From an uncultured Opitutia bacterium (GTDB lineage: Bacteria > Verrucomicrobiota > Verrucomicrobiia > Opitutales > Coraliomargaritaceae), in assembly GCA_937899295.1 (NCBI GenBank), contig CALBPO010000250.1, positions 1 through 12,303 of the forward strand: a stretch of 12,303 nucleotides of DNA. The letters run 5' to 3'. The notes beneath the pieces are model-generated. The model did no database searches, was not told the origin of the DNA, and saw only the letters and a list, made by a program, of their open reading frames with translations. The position numbers and the translations under genes were made by a program. Below, piece by piece: positions 1 through 8,685 of the stretch (positions are counted from its first letter, which is position 1; each line of letters opens with the position of its first letter).

Positions 1-1
1 C

Positions 2-154
2 CCCGTTTGCGACAGCAGCTACGACTTTTGTCTGACCGTTATCTTGAAAGACGTGCCCGCACACGACGCCTACCAAGCGCACGAAAAACACCAGAACTTT
101 ATCGCGGCCCACAAGGAGCAGTGGCTAAAAGTCAAAGTCTACGACGCTGATTAA
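2..154 (+). CDS. Dabb (stress-responsive A/B barrel) domain protein, C-terminal fragment
   Basis: The reading frame is open from the left edge and stops at TAA 152-154, giving the last 50 residues of a protein whose start lies outside the window. The fragment contains YDFCLTVILKD, then DAYQAHEKHQNFI, and ends in VKVYDAD. This is the layout of the second half of a Dabb domain (PF07876): a beta strand, an aromatic/His-containing helix of the 'aldaYq.hp.H' type, then a final strand. Dabb proteins are small dimeric ferredoxin-like barrels found in stress-induced proteins and some cyclases; the substrate cannot be told from this piece. The stop lies only 9 nt before pnuC on the same strand, so co-transcription is possible, although no functional link with nicotinamide riboside uptake is known. 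The fold assignment rests on a short fragment and is moderately sure. Confidence 0.7.
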   Translation, partial: PVCDSSYDFCLTVILKDVPAHDAYQAHEKHQNFIAAHKEQWLKVKVYDAD

Positions 155-163
155 GGCGTTCAC

Positions 164-760
164 ATGGACCATTTATTAACACAGCTCAGTGCAATCAGTC
201 CCATAGACTGGTTCGCTATGATCACAGGTATTGTCGGCGTCTACCTAAGTATTAAGGAGAGGATCTTGGCCTGGCCGTTCTTCATTTTATGCTATGCCGC
301 CTACGTTTATATAAGCTTTCGCGGCAACTACTACGCCTTTGGGGGCATGAATGTTATTTTCGTGTTTTTGGCTGCCTACGGCTGGTTTGGGTGGTCTAAG
401 TCATCAAAAAAGAGCGGTGGCGAGATCCGTATCTCGCATCTCGCACCGGCGCATCGCTGGATCGTAGCGGCATTTATCTGCGTGGGCACCTTGGGGCTAG
501 GATATTTACTGGAATCAACGGGAGAAGCGCGTCTTCCCTACTATGACGCCTTCGCGACCACATGCGCGCTATCCGCGCAATGGATGCTGAGCCGCAAGTA
601 TATTGAAAACTGGATTTTTTGGATACTCGCCGACATAGTCTACCTATGCTTTTTCGTTAACGACCGTATCTGGCCAAGCGTAATTCTATTTATCACATTC
701 ATCTTTCTGGCCATCAAAGGATGGACCGAATGGAAGACGATTATTAAAAAGACAGCCTGA
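164..760 (+). CDS. pnuC: PnuC family nicotinamide riboside transporter
   Basis: Inner-membrane facilitator of the PnuC family, which lets nicotinamide riboside (NR) enter the cell for NAD synthesis. The 198-residue protein is almost all membrane segments, roughly at residues 15-30, 36-52, 57-77, 98-116, 130-143, 150-166 and 170-188, matching the seven-helix PnuC fold. Family landmarks visible are SIKERILAWP (29-38), the segment ending YGWFGW (72-77), QWMLSRKYIENW (139-150) and the closing GWTEW (186-190). It is somewhat shorter than E. coli PnuC, mostly at the N-terminus. The start is ATG 164 with a weak AAGG at 153-156. The next gene, 8 nt downstream, encodes an NR kinase, which strongly supports NR as the substrate because phosphorylation traps it as NMN. 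I see no NAD-responsive riboswitch or operator; the immediate upstream sequence is the end of the Dabb gene. Confidence 0.93.
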   Translation: MDHLLTQLSAISPIDWFAMITGIVGVYLSIKERILAWPFFILCYAAYVYISFRGNYYAFGGMNVIFVFLAAYGWFGWSKSSKKSGGEIRISHLAPAHRWIVAAFICVGTLGLGYLLESTGEARLPYYDAFATTCALSAQWMLSRKYIENWIFWILADIVYLCFFVNDRIWPSVILFITFIFLAIKGWTEWKTIIKKTA

Positions 761-768
761 TCAAAGCC

Positions 769-1290
769 ATGAAACGCATCGTTTTAACGGGTGCCGAGTG
801 CACGGGCAAAAGCACTCTCGCGCAAGCACTCTCGTGCCACTATGGAGAGCCCTGGACGACTGAGTTCGCGCGAGGCTATGTTGACCAACTCGACCGTGAA
901 TTAATCCAAGCAGACCTCGAAGAAATCTTCTGCGGACAGATCGCCGCCGAAGATGCTGGCTGGGCAAAGTCGAAACGTTTTGTCATCCACGACACCAATT
1001 TATTATCTTCAATCATCTACGCCAAACACTACTTTGAAACCACTTTTGATTGGGTCAACGAGGCCTTTCTGAAGCGCAACTATACGCTCTACTTACTCTG
1101 CTCCCCTGATGGCATCGAATGGGAAGATGATCCCGGTCAGCGCGACAGCCCAAGCGCACGCAAAGAGCTCCACTCAATGTTTAAGAAGAGCTTGGATAGA
1201 TTCAAGCTGCCCTATTTCCAACTCAGCGGAGATCGGCCCCTGCGCCTTTACAAGGCCATAAAGGCGATCGATGAGGTGCTGACGCAGTAA
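769..1290 (+). CDS. Stand-alone NadR-type ribosylnicotinamide kinase (AAA_28 ATPase)
   Basis: Cytosolic P-loop kinase predicted to phosphorylate nicotinamide riboside to NMN with ATP. Walker A is GAECTGKST at residues 8-16, the characteristic NadR form (G-x-E-S/C-x-G-K-S-T). Further family features are EFARGYV (32-38), a catalytic-loop DT at 75-76 (DTNLL here, where NadR often has DTD), and a lid-like segment WEDDPGQRD (118-126) with conserved W, D and R. At 173 residues it corresponds only to the C-terminal kinase domain of E. coli NadR; the repressor helix-turn-helix and the NMN adenylyltransferase domain are absent, so adenylylation must be done by a separate enzyme such as NadD. It follows pnuC by 8 nt with no recognisable Shine-Dalgarno, so translation may be coupled. 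Related AAA_28 proteins can have other or unknown substrates, but the pnuC neighbour makes NR the best guess. Confidence 0.9.
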   Translation: MKRIVLTGAECTGKSTLAQALSCHYGEPWTTEFARGYVDQLDRELIQADLEEIFCGQIAAEDAGWAKSKRFVIHDTNLLSSIIYAKHYFETTFDWVNEAFLKRNYTLYLLCSPDGIEWEDDPGQRDSPSARKELHSMFKKSLDRFKLPYFQLSGDRPLRLYKAIKAIDEVLTQ

Positions 1291-1318
1291 AGCGCGAAAA
1301 GCACACACGCCACTCTAA

Positions 1319-2617
1319 TTATTTCGCCTTCGCTGCTTTCTTTTTCGTAGCTTTCTTGGCAGCTGTTTTCTTGGCCGACTTTTTTGCCACCTTTTTTGCA
1401 GCGACCTTCTTCGCGGGTTTTTTAGAAGAAGATCTCGCCGAAGGCTTGGTCGCTGTTTTCTTCGTAAGCTTCTTAGTAGCCTTTTTCGTCGGCTCTTTCT
1501 TAGAACTGGCTTTCCGCTTGGGCTTCGAGCCCTTCCCTGCAGACTTAGGGATGCTCTGCTCTGACTTGGAGTCCCCGTTCTGACTTACCTGAGATGGTGC
1601 GCCATCTGCTTGATCCGACTTTCTGTCTCGATTTCGACTTCGTCCGCCACGGCGTCGGCCTCGACGGCGCTTATTTTTTCCACCAGGCTCAGCGCCCTCC
1701 TGCTTGTTCTGTTGTAAGGACTTCTTCTCCTTGCGCTCATGAATCTGCGGATTGGACTCAAAATCCTCGATGGCAGCGGCAATCTTATCCTCCATCTCGT
1801 CGTCAGTATACGGAATCGTGCGGTCAACTGTCGCCTTTTCCTGAGTCGGGATTTTTGACTGCTCGGGCGGACAGTAGGCAGTCGGCGGCAGCACGACTTC
1901 GGCGTAAGGATCTAAGGGCACGGCCACCTCTGGTAGAACACGGTCAGAGTAGGCACTGCTGCGCGGATGTAGCACCACCTCGGAGGGCACGTTGGCAAAG
2001 CTAGGATCAAGCAAATGTTCGACTACGCGCGCCACATCTTCGAGGTCGATATGGGTCTGTTCGCTGCTCTGGACAGAAAGCGCGTCGGGCTCAGGATTTT
2101 GACGAAGGATCAGATTCGTCACGCGCAGGCCAGCGTCGCGGGCGCTGTCGAAAAGCGCGCGGTTCATCTCGCGTAAGCCGCCTTCGAGCAGGGCGTTAAC
2201 CGCACTTGCTGGAGCGCCACTCTTATTGGCAGGGATGACGTTAATCAACTGCCCGCGGAAACGCAGAAGATTGGGCAAGGAGAGACGCGTCAACATAACG
2301 GGCCCGAGCAGCCCGATCTTTAGGATGGCTTCGAGATTGCCGACGGGCAGTTTCTCGAAGGCCGCGCCAGGGGTGACATCAATCGCGTGAATCAAAAGAT
2401 CGAGCGAATTCTCTTTTTCGAGGATTTTCTCCAGCGTCTCCGTGACACCGGGCAAATCGGTCAGGTCCACAGGGTGAGCGAAAAACTGAGGGTCGGCAAA
2501 GGTAACTTTGGAAAAGTTATTTCCAATCCCATGAACCCGATAGCCTTGGCGAACCAAGCGTTGGATAAGGCTGAGCCCGAGAGGTGTCTCGGCGCCTGTG
2601 ACAATTGCAATGTCCAT
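1319..2617 (-). CDS. Degenerate short-chain dehydrogenase fused to a histone-H1-like basic tail
   Basis: 432-residue two-part protein. Residues 1-215 look like a short-chain dehydrogenase/reductase Rossmann fold: MDIAIVTGAETPLG near the start, then DLTDLPGV, LDLLIHAIDV and a helix ending in PNLLRFRGQLINVIP. The NNAG motif reads IHAI (76-79), the catalytic Ser region reads VIPA (127-130), and YxxxK aligns with A137 and N141, so Ser, Tyr and Lys all appear lost. One Gly of the dinucleotide loop is P12, but G8 and G14 remain. Residues 255-310 are acidic and disordered-looking. Residues 314-333 are Arg-rich (KRRRGRRRGGRSRNRDRK), and 362-432 are Lys/Ala/Thr repeats (KKATKKLTKK, KKVAKKSAKK) like bacterial H1 proteins. 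Enzymatic activity is doubtful; nucleic-acid or ribosome association is inferred from the tail. I chose ATG 2617 because the Rossmann strand begins there; an in-frame GTG at 2653 would add 12 residues. It converges with the NR kinase, 28 nt away. Confidence 0.85.
   Translation of the reverse strand: MDIAIVTGAETPLGLSLIQRLVRQGYRVHGIGNNFSKVTFADPQFFAHPVDLTDLPGVTETLEKILEKENSLDLLIHAIDVTPGAAFEKLPVGNLEAILKIGLLGPVMLTRLSLPNLLRFRGQLINVIPANKSGAPASAVNALLEGGLREMNRALFDSARDAGLRVTNLILRQNPEPDALSVQSSEQTHIDLEDVARVVEHLLDPSFANVPSEVVLHPRSSAYSDRVLPEVAVPLDPYAEVVLPPTAYCPPEQSKIPTQEKATVDRTIPYTDDEMEDKIAAAIEDFESNPQIHERKEKKSLQQNKQEGAEPGGKNKRRRGRRRGGRSRNRDRKSDQADGAPSQVSQNGDSKSEQSIPKSAGKGSKPKRKASSKKEPTKKATKKLTKKTATKPSARSSSKKPAKKVAAKKVAKKSAKKTAAKKATKKKAAKAK
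1322..1534 (-). repeat. Low-complexity Lys/Ala-repeat coding tract (H1-like tail)
   Basis: This tract encodes the last 71 residues of the SDR fusion. It is built from irregular KKxAKK, KKxTKK and AAKK units, and on the plus strand appears as recurring ctttctt, gctgttt and ttttttgcc blocks. The unit length varies (4-6 codons), so this is not a perfect tandem repeat, but slippage and length variation between strains are likely. Tails of this kind in AlgP and the Hc1/Hc2 proteins bind nucleic acid without sequence preference. Confidence 0.75.
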
Positions 2618-2817
2618 AAACTGTAAGAAATTGACTCGGCAAACGGAGAACACCCGATTGAGGGTTCGTCAATAACGCATGCGAGGATGAATGTATGATA
2701 AATACGGTATTCGTAGCGGCCTTCGCTGGCAATGGAAATCGGCGGAGGTTTTAAAGTTATAGCCCGAAAACGTGGCCACTCCAGCTTGAGGGAGCCCAAC
2801 AAGCACAGTCGCCAGAA

Positions 2818-3843
2818 TTAACCAATTCGCCCAAGCTGAGCACGTACTAAATCTGCGATCTTTTGCATGGCGGATACCGGAGGTAGATCGACAAAAGGCG
2901 CAACCGCACTGGTCGCCTTGCTTAGCTCCGCCTCAAATACGGCCACTACTTCGTCGAAGATGGGAAAGTCCTGAAGCCGCGTAGTAAAATCGGCAGCCAC
3001 GGTTTTGTCGCCTTCTTTAAAACGAGCAATTAAAGAATCGCGTTCTTCGGCAGGGAGCTTTTCCAGCAAAAGCAGCAGCGGAAGGGTAAATTTACCCTTG
3101 GCGAGGTCGGTGCCAAGTGTCTTGCCGATCATTGACTCGTCGGCGTAAAGATCGACAAGGTCATCGAATATCTGGTAGGCGATACCAAGATGGCGGCCAA
3201 AGAGCCCCGCGGCTTCGCTAAACTCAACTGGGTGCCCAGCGACTGTCGCACCAAGGCGACAAGCCACTTCGAAAAGTTCCGCGGTTTTAAGTCGGATCAC
3301 GCGAAAGTAAAAATCGCGACTGTAGTTTACCTCCCCGCGTTGATAGGTCTGCGCGATCTCACCGGCGCAGACTCGCGCGGTCGCTTGTGCGACAGATCGA
3401 CAAATTTCATTGGTATCAAATTCAGCGGCTAGTTCAAGCGCGTGAGAAAAAAGCACATCGCCGATCAGCACGGCAGCGGCAGGGCCAAACTTTTTGGCCG
3501 CTGTTTCTTGGCGGTGGCGCGTATCGGCCTCGTCGAGGATGTCGTCGTGCACAAGCGTAGCAAGATGGACGAGTTCGATCACAGAACCTAGGCGTACGAG
3601 GGCATCGGCGCGATTTTTAGCAGGACCATCACGGCCGCTGTAGGCGACGAGCATGGCACGCAGGCGTTTGCCACTGTGACCAAATACGTAGCGCACATGC
3701 TCCTGGATCTCTGGCTCCAGTTTGGACACTTGCAATTGTAAGAACGCGTCGAGCTCATCAAGGTAGGATTTCACCGGCGTATACACCTCGGCAAAGCCAG
3801 CAGCGGCCACCTTGTCAGCTTCGGACTGGGAACAGATCGTCAT
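2818..3843 (-). CDS. Long-chain (E)-polyprenyl diphosphate synthase
   Basis: Cytosolic prenyltransferase that extends allylic diphosphates with isopentenyl diphosphate, probably supplying the side chain of menaquinone or ubiquinone. The protein has 341 residues. The first Asp-rich motif is DDILD at 100-104 followed by the conserved Arg in ADTRHR; the second is DDLVD at 227-231. GKRLR (58-62) and GKFTLPLL (250-257) are the IPP/diphosphate-binding landmarks. The residues before DDILD are small (ATLVH, with Ala five positions upstream), as in IspB-type octaprenyl synthases rather than aromatic as in short-chain FPP/GGPP synthases; long-chain product is therefore inferred, exact length unknown. 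An N-terminal stretch of about 25 residues precedes the usual start of the family domain. The start is ATG 3843, with no Shine-Dalgarno. It lies 52 nt downstream of the hydrolase on the same strand, suggesting an operon. The 200-nt gap between its stop and the SDR gene shows no clear terminator. Confidence 0.93.
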   Translation of the reverse strand: MTICSQSEADKVAAAGFAEVYTPVKSYLDELDAFLQLQVSKLEPEIQEHVRYVFGHSGKRLRAMLVAYSGRDGPAKNRADALVRLGSVIELVHLATLVHDDILDEADTRHRQETAAKKFGPAAAVLIGDVLFSHALELAAEFDTNEICRSVAQATARVCAGEIAQTYQRGEVNYSRDFYFRVIRLKTAELFEVACRLGATVAGHPVEFSEAAGLFGRHLGIAYQIFDDLVDLYADESMIGKTLGTDLAKGKFTLPLLLLLEKLPAEERDSLIARFKEGDKTVAADFTTRLQDFPIFDEVVAVFEAELSKATSAVAPFVDLPPVSAMQKIADLVRAQLGRIG

Positions 3844-3895
3844 GTAGCGCTTATGAAAGCCATAAGGTGCGCACTTGCAAAGTTTAACCGTCGAA

Positions 3896-4675
3896 TTACT
3901 GCAAGTATGCGTCGAGAACCTCTAGGAAGCCCTTGCGGTTTTCTACATGCACATTGTGTCCTGCACTTGGGACGATCTGTTCGCGCAAATGAGAGAACCA
4001 GCATCGCATTTTCTCAGCGTCACTATCGTCGACAAAGTCTGAGTTAGCCCCACGCACGAGGAGCACAGCTTGGTCGTAGCGGTCGGTCTCGAGGAGCGAG
4101 TTTTGCCGTAGGTGCGGTAAGCTGGCGTGGAGCGTCTCTAAATTGACCTGCCACTTAAAGCCTCCCGAAGCTTCGGCACGCACGAGGTTGGTGAGTAAAA
4201 ACTGGCGCATCGCCCAGTCCGGCACCATAGGTTCGAGCAACTCTTCAGCCTCTTTTCGACTAGTCAGCTCGGCGGTCGGAATACGCTTCATCGCGCGAAA
4301 CTCATTATCGTGATGTGGTGGATAGAGCTTAGCCGCAATGTCGACGATAATAAGTTTTTTGACCACCGCGGGATTTTCACAGGCGTAGCGCATGGCCACC
4401 TTGCCGCCGAGGCTGTGCCCCATCAGGATCATCGATTCGATCTTGTGCCGATCAAGATACGCCTGCAAATCCGCACTCATCTCTGCCCACCGCATGGCGC
4501 CCGCATGCGGCGAACTACCATGATTCCTCAAATCAAGCGCATGCACATCGAAGCGATCTTGTAGCGCTTTTCCGATTGTCGACCAGTTTCGCGAAGAGCC
4601 GAGTAAGCCGTGCAGGATGACCAGCGCCGGCGCAGCAGAGTTTTCAAAACGTAAAGAATGTAAGGGAACTGCCAT
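3896..4675 (-). CDS. Alpha/beta-fold hydrolase, YbfF/ABHD11-like esterase
   Basis: Predicted soluble serine esterase of the alpha/beta-hydrolase fold, with no signal peptide. From ATG 4675 it has 259 residues. Motifs in order are HGLLGSSRNW (oxyanion-hole HG), DLRNHGSSPH, the nucleophile elbow GHSLGG with Ser88, VDIA with Asp112, and the C-terminal AGHNVHVE with His240. The spacing and the DLRNHG and VDIA motifs are those of E. coli YbfF and human ABHD11, whose acid residue also lies after the strand following the nucleophile. Physiological substrate is unknown; YbfF acts on small esters and acyl-CoA thioesters. The open frame continues upstream to GTG 4759, with an ATG at 4720, but the extra residues have no homology to the fold and run into the mutS promoter region, so I prefer ATG 4675. 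None of the candidate starts has a good Shine-Dalgarno. It is probably co-transcribed with the polyprenyl synthase. Confidence 0.88.
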   Translation of the reverse strand: MAVPLHSLRFENSAAPALVILHGLLGSSRNWSTIGKALQDRFDVHALDLRNHGSSPHAGAMRWAEMSADLQAYLDRHKIESMILMGHSLGGKVAMRYACENPAVVKKLIIVDIAAKLYPPHHDNEFRAMKRIPTAELTSRKEAEELLEPMVPDWAMRQFLLTNLVRAEASGGFKWQVNLETLHASLPHLRQNSLLETDRYDQAVLLVRGANSDFVDDSDAEKMRCWFSHLREQIVPSAGHNVHVENRKGFLEVLDAYLQ

Positions 4676-4699
4676 GGCAAAACAAGAGATGGAGGTATC

Positions 4700-4729
4700 C
4701 TGACTCAGATTCAACCTCATGTTTAGAAT
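4700..4729 (+). promoter_or_regulatory. Possible mutS promoter
   Basis: A -35-like CTGACT (4700-4705) is followed after 18 nt by a -10-like TAGAAT (4724-4729), five of six matches to TATAAT. This would place transcription start about 50 nt before the mutS ATG. It sits in the 108-nt divergent gap between the hydrolase and mutS. It is a consensus match by eye in a phylum whose promoters are poorly known. Confidence 0.3.
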
Positions 4730-4783
4730 TCTGTGTGCATCAGGGTTGATCTGTGGCACTGAATCACTTGTATCAGGACCTTA

Positions 4784-7353
<2,570 letters not shown>

Positions 7354-7357
<4 letters not shown>

Positions 7358-8562
7358 ATCTTCGTAGCCGCCGGTTTACCGACTACGCCGACTAAGAAGT
7401 AGACCAGAGGGACGACCGAGAACACGGCTAGGGCCAACCAGAACAAGGTCCAATCTTCAGCCCCGCCACTGACGGTCGCCTGATAGAGCCACCCGCAGGA
7501 AAACGCACCCACGATCCCCGCAACACTACCGATTAAAAGCTGGAACAGCGCCTGCGCCTGGCCACGCATGGTATCGGGCACGCGCTTATCGAGAAACATC
7601 CGCCCCGTCACATAAAGATAGGTATAGACCGGTCCATGCAGCGCGATGCCGACCCAGATCACCGGTAGGGAGCCAAGCTCGCCAGCAAGCGCGAAGAGGC
7701 CAAAGCGCAATATCCCAAGAATAAGTCCGACCACAATAAACCAACGGACACGAAAACGGCTGCCTAACAAACTCAGAGACAGCATCGCAAAAATTTCCAG
7801 CATCTGCCCAATGGTCATTTGCGCAGTCGGGTGCTCGCTCCCGAAGGTAACCAACATGATCGGCACGATCATAAAGAAGGCCACGCAGGGAATGGCAAAG
7901 AGCATCGATGCGATGTAAAAGACGCGCAGCTCTCGAATCTTGAGCAGCCCAAATGCGTTCAAGCCCAAGCGCGCGCGCCAGCCCTTACTCTCAAAGTCCG
8001 TGGGCGGCGTGGCCGGCAAAAGAAAACACAGTACCCCCATAATAAAACGAATGTAAGCAGCTAACAGCCCCGCATCAGCGGACCAGTCGAGGCCTAGTTG
8101 ACTTGTAAGCAGACCTCCCAGCATCCAGCCAATGGTTCCGAACATCGAATAGATCGGAAAGCTCTTTGATGCATTCGGTAAATTGGTCAGCTTGACCTTA
8201 GTGATCAGAGCAAAAATTGGTCCAGAGATAATCGCGTTGACTCCCTGAAAAACCAAATACCACCCCGGATGCCACCCCCACTTAAGCGAGGAAAACCCGA
8301 ACCAGAGGAAAAACGCACCAGAAATTCCTAATATCCCGAGCAGCCTCTCGGCATGCATTTTTCGATCGGAGAGTGCCCCGAAGATCAAGGCAGAGACAAG
8401 CATTCCAAAGGGGGGTAGCGCCGTCGCGTAGGGCAGTAGCCAGCTCGCATCATGCGTCTCTAATATATTCGGCAAAGAAGTCACCCACATGCCAGGCGGC
8501 ATGAATATTAGGCACATCACCACACCCATCATGTAGCGGCGGTTTTGGAGACTCAGTTGCAT
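7354..8562 (-). CDS. MFS permease, nucleoside:H+ symporter (NupG/XapB-like) family
   Basis: Inner-membrane transporter of the major facilitator superfamily, 402 residues and about 12 hydrophobic helices. The MFS loop 2-3 motif is GALSDRK at 62-68. The best family match is the nucleoside:H+ symporter group: a GTIGWMLGG segment, QMLEIFAMLSLSLLGSRF with the following FRVRW, LHGPVYTYLYVTGRMFLDK, and RGQAQALFQLL all align with conserved blocks of NupG-like proteins. Length also fits (NupG 418). Proton-driven uptake of nucleosides or related ribosides is therefore the leading prediction; Verrucomicrobial members may carry other sugars-plus-base compounds. The start is ATG 8562; no Shine-Dalgarno is visible. 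Its stop overlaps the mutS stop tail-to-tail by 4 nt. It is divergent from the Y-family polymerase gene and stands alone in its transcription unit. Confidence 0.85.
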
Positions 8563-8636
8563 AAGCGTTCAGCGGTATACGCGGCGACCTGCCAATAGCA
8601 AGAAAGGTCATCCCTATTTTAATAATAGTGAACATA

Positions 8637-8665
8637 ATTATACCTTTTTATTGCATTCGGTTGAG
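8637..8665 (-). promoter_or_regulatory. Possible promoter of the MFS permease gene
   Basis: Read on the minus strand, a perfect TATAAT lies at 8642-8637 with a poor -35 (CTCAAC, 8665-8660) 17 nt upstream. Transcription would begin roughly 70 nt before ATG 8562. The 123-nt divergent gap (8563-8685) is markedly A/T-richer than its surroundings around 8615-8655. No clear promoter for the polymerase on the other strand and no obvious LexA-type inverted repeat could be picked out. Confidence 0.33.
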
Positions 8666-8685
8666 CACTAGTACCCTTTGGTTGA

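Noticed and set aside
1291..1318. Terminator between the NR kinase and the SDR fusion
   Set aside because: The 28-nt gap contains no stem of useful length and no T-run.
1594..2004. 136-codon plus-strand open frame opposite the SDR fusion
   Set aside because: Rich in Pro, Arg, Ser and Cys with no fold-like pattern; it lies entirely opposite the clearly coding SDR frame and is explained as its shadow.
2461..2802. 113-codon minus-strand frame covering the gap upstream of the SDR gene
   Set aside because: About half overlaps the SDR coding region in another frame and the rest shows no domain or signal; probably chance. The 200-nt gap otherwise holds at most an unassigned promoter (a TATCAT-like box on the minus strand without a good -35).
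8563..8685. LexA/SOS operator upstream of the translesion polymerase
   Set aside because: A single GAACA half-site-like string is present near 8630 but no matching inverted half with fixed spacing, so no operator is claimed.
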